64,000 nucleotides of DNA from NCBI GenBank assembly GCA_020636135.1, contig JACJYK010000001.1, positions 3,334,501-3,398,500 on the forward strand, given 5' to 3'. The stretch comes from Lewinellaceae bacterium (GTDB lineage Bacteria > Bacteroidota > Bacteroidia > Chitinophagales > Saprospiraceae). The translations under genes and the position numbers were made by a program. Each line of letters starts with the position of its first letter. Positions within the stretch are counted from its first letter, which is position 1. Below are positions 18,235-27,676 of this stretch, piece by piece. The notes beneath the pieces were generated by a model. It made no database searches. It had not been told where the DNA came from and saw nothing but the letters and a program-made list of their open reading frames with translations.

Positions 18235-18921
18235 ATGCAACTCTACCATCATCCCGATCTATCGTCATCTCCCTTGCTCTGGGAAGGTCCGGAGTTCCAT
18301 CATGCAACCCAGGTCATGCGCCAGGGCCATGGATCGATCGTCCATCTTACCGATGGAAAGGGCCATCTGGCAGAAGCCGTTATCCTCAATCCGGATAAAA
18401 AAAAGTGTCTGCTGGAAATTGTACGGGTGACGGCCCAGGCACCGGTCTATCCTGCCGTTCATCTCTTTGTTGCACCCACAAAACAGATGGACAGGATGGA
18501 ATGGCTGATTGAAAAAGCTACCGAAATTGGCGTGCAGGCTTTTCATCCATTCACCAGCTACCACAGCGAACGGCGCATATTAAGGCATGACCGGCTACAA
18601 CACATCGCATTGTCTGCCATGAAACAATCCAACCGGTGCTATCTGCCGGAAGTTTATCCACTGACCGACTGGAAGTCTGTGCTTAATACCGCCATGGATT
18701 TGCCGCATAAGTTCATTGCCCATGCCAGCGGAAATGTTGCGCTCAAAGCACTCCCTGCGCCCAAGGAAAAAGTGGCCTTACTGATCGGGCCGGAGGGGGA
18801 CTTTTCCGATCAGGAGCTGGAAGAAGCCATCTCCGCCGGCTTCACCCGGGTACACTTAGGCGCCTATCGCCTGCGGACCGAAACGGCCGCTCTCATGGCT
18901 GCCGCGGCACTATTGGGCTGA
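18235..18921 (+). CDS. rsmE: 16S rRNA (uracil-1498-N3)-methyltransferase RsmE
   Basis: A SPOUT-class methyltransferase of 228 residues that methylates U1498 of 16S rRNA using S-adenosylmethionine. An N-terminal PUA-like RNA-binding domain (HHATQVMRQGHGSIVHLTDGKG) covers about residues 1-70. The C-terminal trefoil-knot domain has TKQMDRMEWLIEKATEIGVQ, the SAM-binding LLIGPEGDFSDQELEEA and the closing LGAYRLRTETAALMA. The ATG at 18235 gives a full-length protein. It is divergent from rseP. Confidence 0.95.
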   Translation: MQLYHHPDLSSSPLLWEGPEFHHATQVMRQGHGSIVHLTDGKGHLAEAVILNPDKKKCLLEIVRVTAQAPVYPAVHLFVAPTKQMDRMEWLIEKATEIGVQAFHPFTSYHSERRILRHDRLQHIALSAMKQSNRCYLPEVYPLTDWKSVLNTAMDLPHKFIAHASGNVALKALPAPKEKVALLIGPEGDFSDQELEEAISAGFTRVHLGAYRLRTETAALMAAAALLG

Positions 18922-18993
18922 ACAAGGATAATACAAGTGGATGGACACCACAAAATCCAATCAGGCAGGACTGATTCGCTGATCCAATTTGGT

Positions 18994-19001
18994 TAGATTT
19001 G
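18994..19001 (+). promoter_or_regulatory. Candidate -7 box (TAGATTTG)
   Basis: An exact TAnnTTTG match 46 bp upstream of the DUF4159 gene start. There is no convincing TTG at the expected spacing (a CTG lies there). Confidence 0.4.
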
Positions 19002-19047
19002 TTCCTATTAAGCAAACTTAACCCCGACCAGTGTCGTTCTAGTAGCT

Positions 19048-19713
19048 ATGAAGCAGATAACATCCCTGATAGTCCTTATCCTAAGCGGATTCCTTACAAT
19101 GCATTTTACGACCGGCCCCACCCTGCAGATGGGATTGCTGAAGTATAATGGAGGTGGCGACTGGTATGCTAACCCGACCTCCCTGCCTAATCTGGCCCGA
19201 TTCTGCAATCAACAGCTCGGTACACACTTCACCACCGACTACGCCACGGTTGAAGTCGGGAGTCCGGACATCTTCAATTATCCATTCATTCATATGACCG
19301 GGCATGGCAATGTGGTCTTCTCCGATGACGAAGCCACCAATTTGCGTAATTATCTGCTTGCCGGTGGTTTCCTGCATATCGACGACAATTATGGGATTGA
19401 TCCTTATGTCCGGGTGGCGATGAAAAAAGTGTTCCCGGAACTGGAATTCATTGAGCTTCCTTTCGAGCATCCCATCTATCATCAGAAATTCAACTTCCCC
19501 AACGGGTTACCCAAGATCCATGAACACGACGGCAAACCCGCCCAGGGATTTGGCCTGTTGTGGGAAGGCAGGCTGGTATGTTTCTATAGCTACGAATGTG
19601 ATCTGGGGGATGGTTGGGAAGACCCGGAAGTCCACAAAGACCCAGCTGAGAAAAGGCAGAAAGCGCTGGAGATGGGTGCCAACATCGTCTCGTACGTCTT
19701 TAAACTGACCTGA
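19048..19713 (+). CDS. DUF4159 domain protein
   Basis: A 221-residue exported protein with a short hydrophobic N-terminus (ITSLIVLILSGFLTM). The DUF4159 domain fills the rest. It has the class I glutamine-amidotransferase-like topology but without the amidotransferase triad. Visible blocks are GLLKYNGGGDWYANPTSLPN, PFIHMTGHGNVVFSDDE, the GGFLHIDDNYG loop, ELPFEHPIYH and ALEMGANIVSYVF. In Bacteroidota this family often accompanies MoxR/vWA genes, but none is nearby. Function unknown. Confidence 0.85.
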   Translation: MKQITSLIVLILSGFLTMHFTTGPTLQMGLLKYNGGGDWYANPTSLPNLARFCNQQLGTHFTTDYATVEVGSPDIFNYPFIHMTGHGNVVFSDDEATNLRNYLLAGGFLHIDDNYGIDPYVRVAMKKVFPELEFIELPFEHPIYHQKFNFPNGLPKIHEHDGKPAQGFGLLWEGRLVCFYSYECDLGDGWEDPEVHKDPAEKRQKALEMGANIVSYVFKLT

Positions 19714-19827
19714 TCCGGCTGCCTGAGCCACTGATTCAGCCGTTTGAACCAAAGCAGGAACTGCGCTGACCAGGGTCATCCTTTATGAATCCGGATCGTC
19801 GTACCTTTTATCCAAAGTTTAAGCCCC

Positions 19828-21267
19828 ATGTTTTCCGACGATCCAACGATCCTCATTAATGAGTTGGAGAAAATTGACCAGGCCATGGATGAGGCGGAAT
19901 TGAATTTCCAAACCCTCCTTCAGAGGGTACATCCGTCCCAGGCCATCAGTGCAAAAAACCTGCTGCATTACCTGGTCCTGCGTAACCGGGATATTCGCGA
20001 CCTGCAGGACACCCTCCATGCCCACGGTCTGTCCTCCCTGGCAAGTTCTGAAAGCCATATCCGCAGCCAGGTGCTGGCTATCTTGGGTCACCTGGGAGCA
20101 GCAAATGTCAAAACCCCTGAAGAGCTTTGCACGTACGAAATGGGCTTAAAAAGGATCAAAGAAAAAACTACAGCCTTATTTGGCAACAGGCTTCTGGAAG
20201 GGATTCCCCATATCATGGTCACATTTGACAGCGCTTTCGGATGCCATTATGCTACCGTAAAGAGCTTACTGCAAAGCGGTATGACCGTAGCACGTATCAA
20301 TTGCGCTCATGATGATGAGTCCATGTGGCTACAGATGATCCGGAATATCCGCAAAGCACAGGAAAAAACCGGTCTGCCCTGCAAAATCTACATGGACCTG
20401 GCCGGTCCCAAGATCCGTACCCGGACACCCCATGACAAGAAAATGAAGATCAAAGCCGGAGGGACGATCCTTCTTTGTGAAGAAGACCGCAGTGAAGAAA
20501 AATGCCTCGGTATTTCCTTACCCGGTATCATCAACCAATTAAAACCCGGCGAAAGGGCGTTATTCGATGATGGCGTGATTGAGACTGTTGTGGATCAGGT
20601 CAATGATGGGGTTGCCAAACTGATTGTGACCCGTATTTCCAGTAAAAAACCAGTGATCAAACCAGGAAAAGGAATCAACTTTCCGGATTCTACCCTGACC
20701 ATCTCTTCTCTTACCGATTTCGACCGGGCCAGCCTGCCGTTTATCAAGAAGTACGGAGATATGGTGGGCTACTCGTATTTGCGCAATGCAAAGGATGTCA
20801 TTGAGCTACAGGAGGCTATACAGGATCAACCCGATCTTTCCATCATTTTAAAGATCGAAACGCCGGACGCCGTGAAGAATCTTCCTGAAATTTTATTCCA
20901 GGGCATGAAAAATGAAAATTTCGGTGTCATGATTGCCCGGGGCGACCTGGCCGTAGAGGTGGGATTTGAGCGAATGAGTGAGGTGCAGGAGGAGATCTTA
21001 TGGATCTGCGAAGCCGGTCATGTACCGGTCATATACGCCACACAGGTACTGGAAAACCTGAATAAAGCCGGATTGGCTACCCGGTCAGAAGTCATTGATG
21101 CAGCCCACGCCGCTATGGCGGAATGTGTGATGATCAATAAAGGAACCCACACCATAGAAGTAATCGAAACACTGCGTGATATCCTATTAAGGAGCGGTGG
21201 GCATCATCTTAAGAAAAGGTTTACGTTCCGGCCATTACAAATTGCCAGCCGGTTTGTTGGCGGTTAG
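19828..21267 (+). CDS. Pyruvate-kinase-like protein lacking the C-terminal domain
   Basis: A 479-residue protein. About 125 N-terminal residues are helical and unlike classical pyruvate kinase. The TIM barrel with B-domain insertion follows: IPHIMVTFDSA and MTVARINCAHDD in place of the usual TIGPAS and RLNFSH, MDLAGPKIRTR, ILKIETPDAVKNLPEIL with the catalytic lysine, GVMIARGDLAVEVGFERM with metal/phosphoenolpyruvate ligands, and VIYATQVLENLNK. It stops after the barrel, so the C-terminal regulatory domain is absent. Phosphoenolpyruvate/ADP chemistry is plausible, but this divergent subgroup may have another role. gapA and pgk lie 18 kb away, not adjacent. Confidence 0.82.
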   Translation: MFSDDPTILINELEKIDQAMDEAELNFQTLLQRVHPSQAISAKNLLHYLVLRNRDIRDLQDTLHAHGLSSLASSESHIRSQVLAILGHLGAANVKTPEELCTYEMGLKRIKEKTTALFGNRLLEGIPHIMVTFDSAFGCHYATVKSLLQSGMTVARINCAHDDESMWLQMIRNIRKAQEKTGLPCKIYMDLAGPKIRTRTPHDKKMKIKAGGTILLCEEDRSEEKCLGISLPGIINQLKPGERALFDDGVIETVVDQVNDGVAKLIVTRISSKKPVIKPGKGINFPDSTLTISSLTDFDRASLPFIKKYGDMVGYSYLRNAKDVIELQEAIQDQPDLSIILKIETPDAVKNLPEILFQGMKNENFGVMIARGDLAVEVGFERMSEVQEEILWICEAGHVPVIYATQVLENLNKAGLATRSEVIDAAHAAMAECVMINKGTHTIEVIETLRDILLRSGGHHLKKRFTFRPLQIASRFVGG

Positions 21268-21415
21268 CCGGATCATTTCAGGATCCAAATCATCCCCATA
21301 ACCTTTCAGTGCAAAAATTGGCAAGGTTTCTTCAGAACCGTTAACTTCAATAGTACGAAGCGTGGTTACACACGTTGTAAATGATAATTTCTCCTGATCT
21401 TCCTAATGTAAATCC

Positions 21416-21754
21416 ATGCTGGAAATTTATGGCATCAATGTTACGCTAATGGTTGCAAACCTGGACCGGGCAATTCTTTTTTACACCGAAATCCTTGGCT
21501 TAAAATTAAAAAGCCGGTTTGGGAATCACTGGGCGGAAATCGCAGGCCCAGGGATTACCATTGGTTTACACCCCACACGGGAGCCTGTTGCATCAGGTGA
21601 TAATATGCAAATAGGTATACGTGTTCCGGATATCCAAAATGCCCGATCAATATTAATTGAAAAAGGAATTGTATTTAAAACAACAGAAGACCAGGTCAGG
21701 CTTAGTCATTTTAAAGATCCGGATGATAACATACTTTACCTGGTGCAAACCTAA
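21416..21754 (+). CDS. VOC (glyoxalase/bleomycin-resistance) family protein
   Basis: A 112-residue single VOC-fold domain made of two beta-alpha-beta-beta-beta modules. It opens with INVTLMVANLDRAILFYTEILGLKLKSRFG and closes with LSHFKDPDDNILYLVQT, where the FKDPDDN motif and metal-ligand Glu/His positions are family-like. Substrate unknown. It is followed 23 nt later by a TfoX-N gene on the same strand. Codon usage appears more A/T-rich than in the neighbours, as for the next two genes. Confidence 0.85.
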   Translation: MLEIYGINVTLMVANLDRAILFYTEILGLKLKSRFGNHWAEIAGPGITIGLHPTREPVASGDNMQIGIRVPDIQNARSILIEKGIVFKTTEDQVRLSHFKDPDDNILYLVQT

Positions 21755-21777
21755 GATCAATTTAAACACACCTTTTT

Positions 21778-22104
21778 ATGGCTTCCAGTAAAAATTTAAT
21801 GCAAAAAATAGTTGACGACCTTTCAGGCCAGATCGAACTTTCGTACAAATCCATGTTTGGAGAATACGGCATTTATTATGATGGCAAATTTGTAGCGATC
21901 CTAAGTGACAATCAATTTTTTGTTAAGCCTACCGAAGCCGGGCGGAAATTTATTGGAGATCCGATGGAAGCCCCACCCTACCCGGGTGCCAAGAATTATT
22001 TCTTTATTGATGAGCCTTTTATGAAAGATACCAAATGGCTTGGTGAATTGATCTCCCATACGGCAGATGAACTACCACTCCCAAAACCAAAAAAGAAAAA
22101 ATAA
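21778..22104 (+). CDS. TfoX N-terminal domain protein
   Basis: A 108-residue protein matching the TfoX N-terminal domain: KSMFGEYGIYYDGKFVAIL, FFVKPTEAGRKFIG and GAKNYFFIDEPF. It ends in a Lys-rich tail (PKPKKKK). It is a stand-alone domain without the TfoX C-terminal half, so a role in competence is not implied. Probably cotranscribed with the VOC gene. Confidence 0.85.
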   Translation: MASSKNLMQKIVDDLSGQIELSYKSMFGEYGIYYDGKFVAILSDNQFFVKPTEAGRKFIGDPMEAPPYPGAKNYFFIDEPFMKDTKWLGELISHTADELPLPKPKKKK

Positions 22105-22111
22105 TTCAGGG

Positions 22112-22142
22112 AGGATAAAATTTATCCTGCATTTTCTTTTTC
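22112..22142 (+). terminator. Probable rho-independent terminator
   Basis: AGGATAAA (22112-22119) pairs perfectly with TTTATCCT (22121-22128) and is followed by a T-rich run. It begins 8 nt after the TfoX-N stop. The stem is A/T-rich, so strength is uncertain. Confidence 0.55.
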
Positions 22143-22164
22143 ACAATTACTAAACATCTGTTTT

Positions 22165-23382
22165 TTGAAATCCAATAGAACCATTTCCTGGTGGGGTCCA
22201 CCCCGTAAAATCTCCTCTAAACGGGAAGAGCGCAAAGTGAGCTGGTTGGAACTATTTTATGACCTGGTGTATGTCATTGCCATAGCCAACGCCTGTCATC
22301 ATCTGGCAGCACACCAGAACCTGCATGGGTTTCTGGATTACGTCTACATGTTTGGCATGATTTACTGGGGATGGCTCAATGGTAGCTTATACCATGATCT
22401 GCATGGCACTCCCGGTGTCCGCACCAGTCTGATGACGTTATGGCAGATGGTCATTGTGTCCGGAATGATTGTCACCCTCAATAGTTCAGGGGAAAACATG
22501 GTCCATAATGCAACAATTGCAGTCATGATCATGCAGTTGTACATCACGTATATGTGGTGGAGCGTCGGCATTTACGATAAAGTGCACCGGATATTAAACC
22601 GGCCATACACCTGGATTTATTTAATTTCATTCGGCACCCTTTTCATTACATTATTTACAGGAGAGCCCTATACCCGAATATTATTTTTTATTTCCCTGCT
22701 TCTAAATTTTTTACCTCCGGTGGCAACAATGATCATTCGCTGGACACAATCCAGAGAATTCATTCTATCCGGTAGCATGACGGAGCGAATGGGATTATTT
22801 ACAATTATTGTTTTCGGCGAAGTGATCGTAGGCGTTGTTAACGGCGTAAGTCATTTAAATGACCTAAGTTTAAAAATGTGGGTACCCTTTTGTCTGTCGA
22901 TCATCATCGTATTTGCCTTATGGTGGATATTTTTTGGATTAATATCCGATCGTTCCTGTAAAAAAGGCATCCTATTTAGTTTCCTGACCGAATTAACCTA
23001 TATACCCACATTAATGGGGCTGGGCATGACCGCAGTTGCTTTTGATGGCTTATTTGGGTATTTCCAGCATGAGCATTCCGAGGGGGTTATTTCATTTCCT
23101 GTTGGGTTTAATTTTGCCATAAGTCTTTTCTTAACGGGAATATTCATCATGCTTTTCTTTTTAGAATATCCACCGCGCTATCAACAATTAAAGTCAAAAA
23201 TCCAACTTTTTGTGGGCATTGCAGTTGCCCTTTTATTGACCTGCATTTTGTTCTTGGAAGACTGGACACTCACCACCTTGCTTATCATTGATCTGTTGAT
23301 TTTATTGCTGTTAATCCTTGCAGCGGCTTTGAGCAGTATTTTCGTATCCACGGATCAGGAGCTTATTCCAAATCAGGATTAA
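22165..23382 (+). CDS. Low-temperature-requirement A (LtrA) family membrane protein
   Basis: A polytopic membrane protein of about 405 residues with around ten hydrophobic helices. The conserved N-terminal LtrA block is WLELFYDLVYVIAIANACHH, and a second block ERMGLFTIIVFGEVIVGVV lies mid-protein. Both are family hallmarks. The best start is the TTG at 22165, as no ATG precedes the conserved block in frame; RBS evidence is weak. The family is linked to cold growth in Listeria, but the molecular function is unknown. Confidence 0.85.
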   Translation: MKSNRTISWWGPPRKISSKREERKVSWLELFYDLVYVIAIANACHHLAAHQNLHGFLDYVYMFGMIYWGWLNGSLYHDLHGTPGVRTSLMTLWQMVIVSGMIVTLNSSGENMVHNATIAVMIMQLYITYMWWSVGIYDKVHRILNRPYTWIYLISFGTLFITLFTGEPYTRILFFISLLLNFLPPVATMIIRWTQSREFILSGSMTERMGLFTIIVFGEVIVGVVNGVSHLNDLSLKMWVPFCLSIIIVFALWWIFFGLISDRSCKKGILFSFLTELTYIPTLMGLGMTAVAFDGLFGYFQHEHSEGVISFPVGFNFAISLFLTGIFIMLFFLEYPPRYQQLKSKIQLFVGIAVALLLTCILFLEDWTLTTLLIIDLLILLLLILAAALSSIFVSTDQELIPNQD

Positions 23383-23497
23383 AAAACAAATCGCCGGATA
23401 TCTGACCTGATGAAAGAAATTGTATTTTAACCCCTATCATGCTGTACACTGTGGTGTAACAACAATCTAGTCCAGTATCCTTTACCAGCAGTGTTTA

Positions 23498-24022
23498 ATG
23501 AGTACAAATAGGTTAATCCAGGTAATTTCCGATAATATGGAGCCAATCGAAATTCGTCCCCGGTTTAAGAAAGAAAGCGACCTGCCACCGGCAACAATAC
23601 TTGCCCGGTTCAAGGAAAATCTTCGGGAGAATTCCGGAGAAATACGCGGGTTTGTAGCCAACAACCACGTTTACATGCGGATACCCTCCGATGAACAACA
23701 TTTCTGGTCTCCCCAGCTCAATCTGGAAGTGATGGAAAACGACCAGGGCAGTACCATTTACGGTGTTTTTGGCCCCCGCGAGTCGGTCTGGCTGATGTAT
23801 ATCTTTTTTTACACCCTGCTAGGGTTTGCCTCATTGGTAATCATGATCGTCGGCTTTTCTCAGATGCAGCTCGGGCTTTCCGGACGGATATTGTGGACAC
23901 TACCTGTTCTGGCTTTGATTACTTTTTTCGCCCTGATGACCGCCCGTACTGGCCAGAAGCTGGGCAAGGACCAAATGAACCGGCTGTACCACTACTATAA
24001 GAAGGTCTCACCGGCCGGATAA
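23498..24022 (+). CDS. Hypothetical membrane protein (two TM)
   Basis: A 174-residue protein. Residues 1-100 are soluble (MEPIEIRPRFKKESDLPP, then a beta-rich segment VYMRIPSDEQHFWSPQL). Two hydrophobic helices follow (about 104-124, VWLMYIFFYTLLGFASLVIMI, and 135-155), then a basic tail. I do not recognise the family with confidence. Convergent with the S9 peptidase gene. Confidence 0.65.
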   Translation: MSTNRLIQVISDNMEPIEIRPRFKKESDLPPATILARFKENLRENSGEIRGFVANNHVYMRIPSDEQHFWSPQLNLEVMENDQGSTIYGVFGPRESVWLMYIFFYTLLGFASLVIMIVGFSQMQLGLSGRILWTLPVLALITFFALMTARTGQKLGKDQMNRLYHYYKKVSPAG

Positions 24023-24066
24023 ATCACCGATGGTACAACTAAAATGTGGTTTAAATCCCAGTCGCC

Positions 24067-26436
24067 TCACTTCTTCAGCAGGTCCGTCAGAAAGAGTTTA
24101 TGGATACGCTTGTATTCATTCGTCCAGCTGCTCGCCTCAATAAACCCGTGATTTTCCTTGGGGAACACGGCCAGTTCCCAGTTATCCTTATTCAATTCGA
24201 TTAAACGCTGGCTGAGCCGAACGATGTCCTGAAAGTGAACATTGGAATCCACCATCCCATGCAACATCAGCAAGTGGCCCTGCAAGCCCTCCGCATGATA
24301 GATGGGCGAACTGCGGTAGTAGGCAATGCTGTCGGTATACGGCAAATTCAATATATTGGAAGTATAGGGATGGTTGTAATGCGCCCAATCCGTCACGGAC
24401 CGCAGTCCCGCCCCAGACTTAAACACGCCCGGCGTGGTGAACATCGCCATCAGGGTGATGAATCCGCCGTAGGATCCGCCGTAGATGCCGATGCGCTGGG
24501 GATCGACCCCGTACTTCTGGGCCAGGAAATGTGCACCATCCACCTGATCGGTCAGGTCCTTACCGCCCATAAAGCGGTAAATGGCGGTACGCCAGTCACG
24601 GCCATAGCCGGCGCTGCCGCGATAGTCGATATCCAGAACGGTAAATCCCTCGTCGGCGAGCATATTATGAAACATGTATTCCCGGTAATAACTGCTCCAC
24701 CACTTATGCACATTCTGCAGGTATCCGGCACCATGTACAAAAATGACCGCTGCTCCGTTGCGCTTTTTGCGGGCTGGTGTATAGATGCGTGCCTTCACGG
24801 CCGCCCCGTCCCGGGCGGTGAAGGTGACGATCTCCGGGTCTCTCCAGGGATAGGCTTCAAATGCCTTGGTCGTCGAATGCGTCAGTTGCATAGCGGCAGC
24901 TTCCGGATTGTTGTCTTTGACGTAAAGTTCCCAGGGCTTATTGGCGTAGGAATAGAGGTATGCCAGCTTGGTCTCGTCCGGCGACAGGAAAGGCTGATAG
25001 CCGCCGACGGCGCCAGTCAATTTCATCATGTCACCGCCATTGACAGGCAGCCTGTAATAGTGCTGTTGCTCAGGTCCTTCCTTATTGGAAAGCACGTAGA
25101 AATAACCTTTATCCAGCGAGAGGTCCACACTGAGGATCTCATAGGATCCCTGGGTCAGCGTGGTGGTTTTTTTCGTTGGGAAATGGTAGGTATACAAGTG
25201 AGAATAGCCAGTGGCTTCGGACTGAAAATAGAGCGTCTCACCATCTTTCAGAAAACCCAGGGTTCCCGGCCCACCCCATCCGGAGACACCAGGTCCGCCT
25301 ATCCAGGCTTCGTCATGCTGATGATCGATCACTTCATAAGATCCGGTCACCGGATTCAGGGCAACGATCCAGCGATCCTTGTGGTCTGAAGTTCGGACGA
25401 CCACGACGGCATGGGTTCCCGACTCATTGTACAATGCCTCCGAATAAGCCACCTCCCGGGGTGCAGAAAAGGTGTCAACATAAGAAGCATCGCCCGAGTA
25501 ATAGTCTTTCAGATACTCCGGTTTCCTATAGATACCCGGTAGCGCCTTGGTGGATAGGGCATAGACTGTATCCCGCTGGCGGTCCAGGATCATAAACCGG
25601 TAGGTCGGTTCCGGACTACCTACTTTGGGGCGCGCATTGTCTTCCTCGACATAGCCGTCTTCGGTCACATAATCGGGCACCTTGGTCCATTTCGGATCTT
25701 TCGGCATATCGGTCAGCGTAAAGGTCACAAACCGGTTGTCCGGGCTGGCCACCAGATCTCCGATCCTACTGTCTCCATAATAGTAGGGTTTTGGTCCTTC
25801 CTCGCGCAGGTCTTTGCGGATGGAATCCTGGAATTCACGGCGTTCTTTGCGGTCCCGCAATACTTCGAAATATTCCAGCTGATCGCGCTTGAGCCACTCG
25901 GCCTGTTCATCCTCCTTGCTGCGGTCTTTGCGCTCATTGCCTGATTTGAGATTGGTCAGTTGGATGAGTGTTTCGTCGGACCAGTTCCAGCGAAACAGGT
26001 TGTTATCGGCTTCAAACACGATGCCTTTGCCATCCGCAGCCCAGGTTGCATTGGACTCGCGCTGGCTGGTTTGCATCACCGGATGTGACGTATGGGTCTG
26101 ATGATCGTAAAGGTAGATGTCTCCGGATGCCAGATAGAGGTCTTTGCTGTGGTCGGCATTGGGCAGGCTGCGCTGCCACAGCCCGCGTTCTTCTTCGGCG
26201 CTTACTTTTTGAGGTGTCCGGTCCCCGGTCAGGTCCACTTTGTAAAGGACATCGCCCGGTAGTTGGTCCGGGTTCCAGTAAAAGTAGATGGTATGACTGT
26301 CCGGTCCCCAGAATACCCGTGAGGGTGAGGTACCGACGAAGGCATCTCCCTGCATGATGGTTTCGATGGAGAGGGATTGGGCATAAAGTGAGCATAAAAA
26401 TCCATTCACCAGGACAAGAAGCATCAACCGTTTCAT
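24067..26436 (-). CDS. Secreted S9-family prolyl oligopeptidase
   Basis: A 789-residue exported serine peptidase with a signal peptide ending near residue 19 (SLYAQ). A beta-propeller domain (about residues 30-530) has YWNPDQLPGD and other blades. The C-terminal alpha/beta-hydrolase domain carries the catalytic triad: Ser in GGSYGGF (about residue 651), Asp in GMVDSNVHF (about 727) and His in KENHGFIE (about 761). The architecture fits dipeptidyl-peptidase or acylaminoacyl-peptidase-like S9 members in the periplasm. Cleavage after proline is family knowledge and not shown by sequence. Confidence 0.93.
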   Translation of the reverse strand: MKRLMLLVLVNGFLCSLYAQSLSIETIMQGDAFVGTSPSRVFWGPDSHTIYFYWNPDQLPGDVLYKVDLTGDRTPQKVSAEEERGLWQRSLPNADHSKDLYLASGDIYLYDHQTHTSHPVMQTSQRESNATWAADGKGIVFEADNNLFRWNWSDETLIQLTNLKSGNERKDRSKEDEQAEWLKRDQLEYFEVLRDRKERREFQDSIRKDLREEGPKPYYYGDSRIGDLVASPDNRFVTFTLTDMPKDPKWTKVPDYVTEDGYVEEDNARPKVGSPEPTYRFMILDRQRDTVYALSTKALPGIYRKPEYLKDYYSGDASYVDTFSAPREVAYSEALYNESGTHAVVVVRTSDHKDRWIVALNPVTGSYEVIDHQHDEAWIGGPGVSGWGGPGTLGFLKDGETLYFQSEATGYSHLYTYHFPTKKTTTLTQGSYEILSVDLSLDKGYFYVLSNKEGPEQQHYYRLPVNGGDMMKLTGAVGGYQPFLSPDETKLAYLYSYANKPWELYVKDNNPEAAAMQLTHSTTKAFEAYPWRDPEIVTFTARDGAAVKARIYTPARKKRNGAAVIFVHGAGYLQNVHKWWSSYYREYMFHNMLADEGFTVLDIDYRGSAGYGRDWRTAIYRFMGGKDLTDQVDGAHFLAQKYGVDPQRIGIYGGSYGGFITLMAMFTTPGVFKSGAGLRSVTDWAHYNHPYTSNILNLPYTDSIAYYRSSPIYHAEGLQGHLLMLHGMVDSNVHFQDIVRLSQRLIELNKDNWELAVFPKENHGFIEASSWTNEYKRIHKLFLTDLLKK

Positions 26437-26600
26437 GAAGCATCAAATTTGTGGACAAAATAGGGTTTTATGTTAAAGTTTGGTTGGTGATTGTATACTT
26501 GGTGATCTCTTTGATCCTGAATTTGAGCTAATGCGGGATTTATAGAAACAGCCCATTAAGTTAGTTGCCAGAGAATCGTAACGATGATGCTGAATATACA

Positions 26601-26634
26601 AACCCACCCCTAAATCCCCTCCAGGGAGGGGAAT
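26601..26634 (+). repeat. GC-rich palindromic repeat (single copy)
   Basis: AACCCACCCCTAAATCCCC followed by a hairpin TCCCCTCC-AG-GGAGGGGA. It is the same unit as the three copies at 28275, 28395 and 28515. It lies in the otherwise gene-free stretch 26437-26850, where nothing else is recognised. Confidence 0.8.
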
Positions 26635-26850
26635 AGTCCAATCCAAAGCAATCCAACAAAAGCACCCTGGAAACGCTGAGCCCCAGTAGCCTGGAGGTCA
26701 CTAGGTTTGGAAAACGCCGCTCTTCAGAACACAAAATGGAATAATTCAACGTTTTAATAAAATAGACCGCATTTTGGTTTTATGCTCGATTTATAGATTT
26801 CTATACTATTCAAGAATTGGTGCGCTAATAATTACCGTACCGGTGAAAAG

Positions 26851-27374
26851 ATGAAAATACCATTTAGAGCTTTCACACTTTTATTAACCTTATTCACTTT
26901 AATATTTGGATGCTCCAAGGAGAAACCCAATCCAGATCCAATTACAGAATACACGCCTTGTAAAAGTTATACGATTGATCTTTTAGGAAGCTATGATACA
27001 CCCTGGACAAAAACCACACTCATCGATTTCATACAGGGAAAATGGATTCTGGATACGGTCGTATTTAATACTCCTGATCCTATACCTGACCCGGATTCAA
27101 TGTATGTACCGCCAAATTTTTATGTAGAATTCCTTGATACGATTGCCGTAATTTATGATTTGGATGGGCATTTTCAGGCTAAAGCTCCATTGAGAATTAC
27201 GCAGGGCCAATTTTCAGAAGGATATTATTCAGCACTCCCGATATACGAGTGCGAGATTTTGACCCATGGTATGCCTATTTGCTCCGATTGATAATCCCGT
27301 GCAATGACCAACTGGTATTCGCAAGTTCTTATGTGGATGGAGGTGATTTATATTACCGTCCGTATAAAGAATAA
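26851..27374 (+). pseudogene. Lipoprotein gene interrupted by a frameshift
   Basis: The first frame (26851-27291, 146 codons) encodes a lipoprotein with lipobox IFGC (Cys at residue 21) and a domain starting CKSYTIDLLGSYDTPWTKTT. It closes on a TGA just after the peptide ALPIYEC. From about 27245 the next frame continues plausibly with VRDFDPWYAYLLRLIIPC, then DQLVFASSYVDGGDLYYRPYKE, and stops at 27374. A one-base change near 27245-27255 would join the two. No named family recognised. It sits at the edge of the repeat-rich tract, so a real inactivation is possible, as is a sequencing error. Confidence 0.6.
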
Positions 27375-27494
27375 GCACAGGAATCCTGATGATATGGCTT
27401 CAGACGGTCACGGTTCCAGGTGTGCAAGTTTCAAGTCACCCGGATGTCAATCAAATCTGAAATCAAATAGTCCTAATTATGAAATTTTCAGGGT

Positions 27495-27643
27495 AACATC
27501 CCCCTGACCCCCTTCAAAGGGGGAATAGGTAATGCAGGGTTGATGGTATTACCAAAAAACAATCACAGCAACAATTCCGGTAACAACAAGTCCCCCTTGT
27601 GTTAAGCATGTGGGAATGCCGAAGGGGGATTTAGGGGGATGTT
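27495..27643 (+). repeat. 149-bp palindromic element, copy A (upstream of DUF559)
   Basis: It begins AACATCCCCCTGACCCCC and ends in the inverted counterpart GGGGGATTTAGGGGGATGTT, so AACATCCCCCT and AGGGGGATGTT are terminal inverted repeats. An internal hairpin CCCCCTTCAAAGGGGG follows the left end. A second, 3'-truncated copy starts at 28119. The stretch 27375-27676 holds only this element and no gene. Confidence 0.8.
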
Positions 27644-27676
27644 TATTAACTTTACATCTATCAATTAAATACATCC

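Noticed and set aside
24235..25389. A 384-codon plus-strand open frame opposite the S9 peptidase gene.
   Set aside because: It lies wholly antisense to a gene with clear catalytic motifs and has the unnatural composition of a shadow frame.
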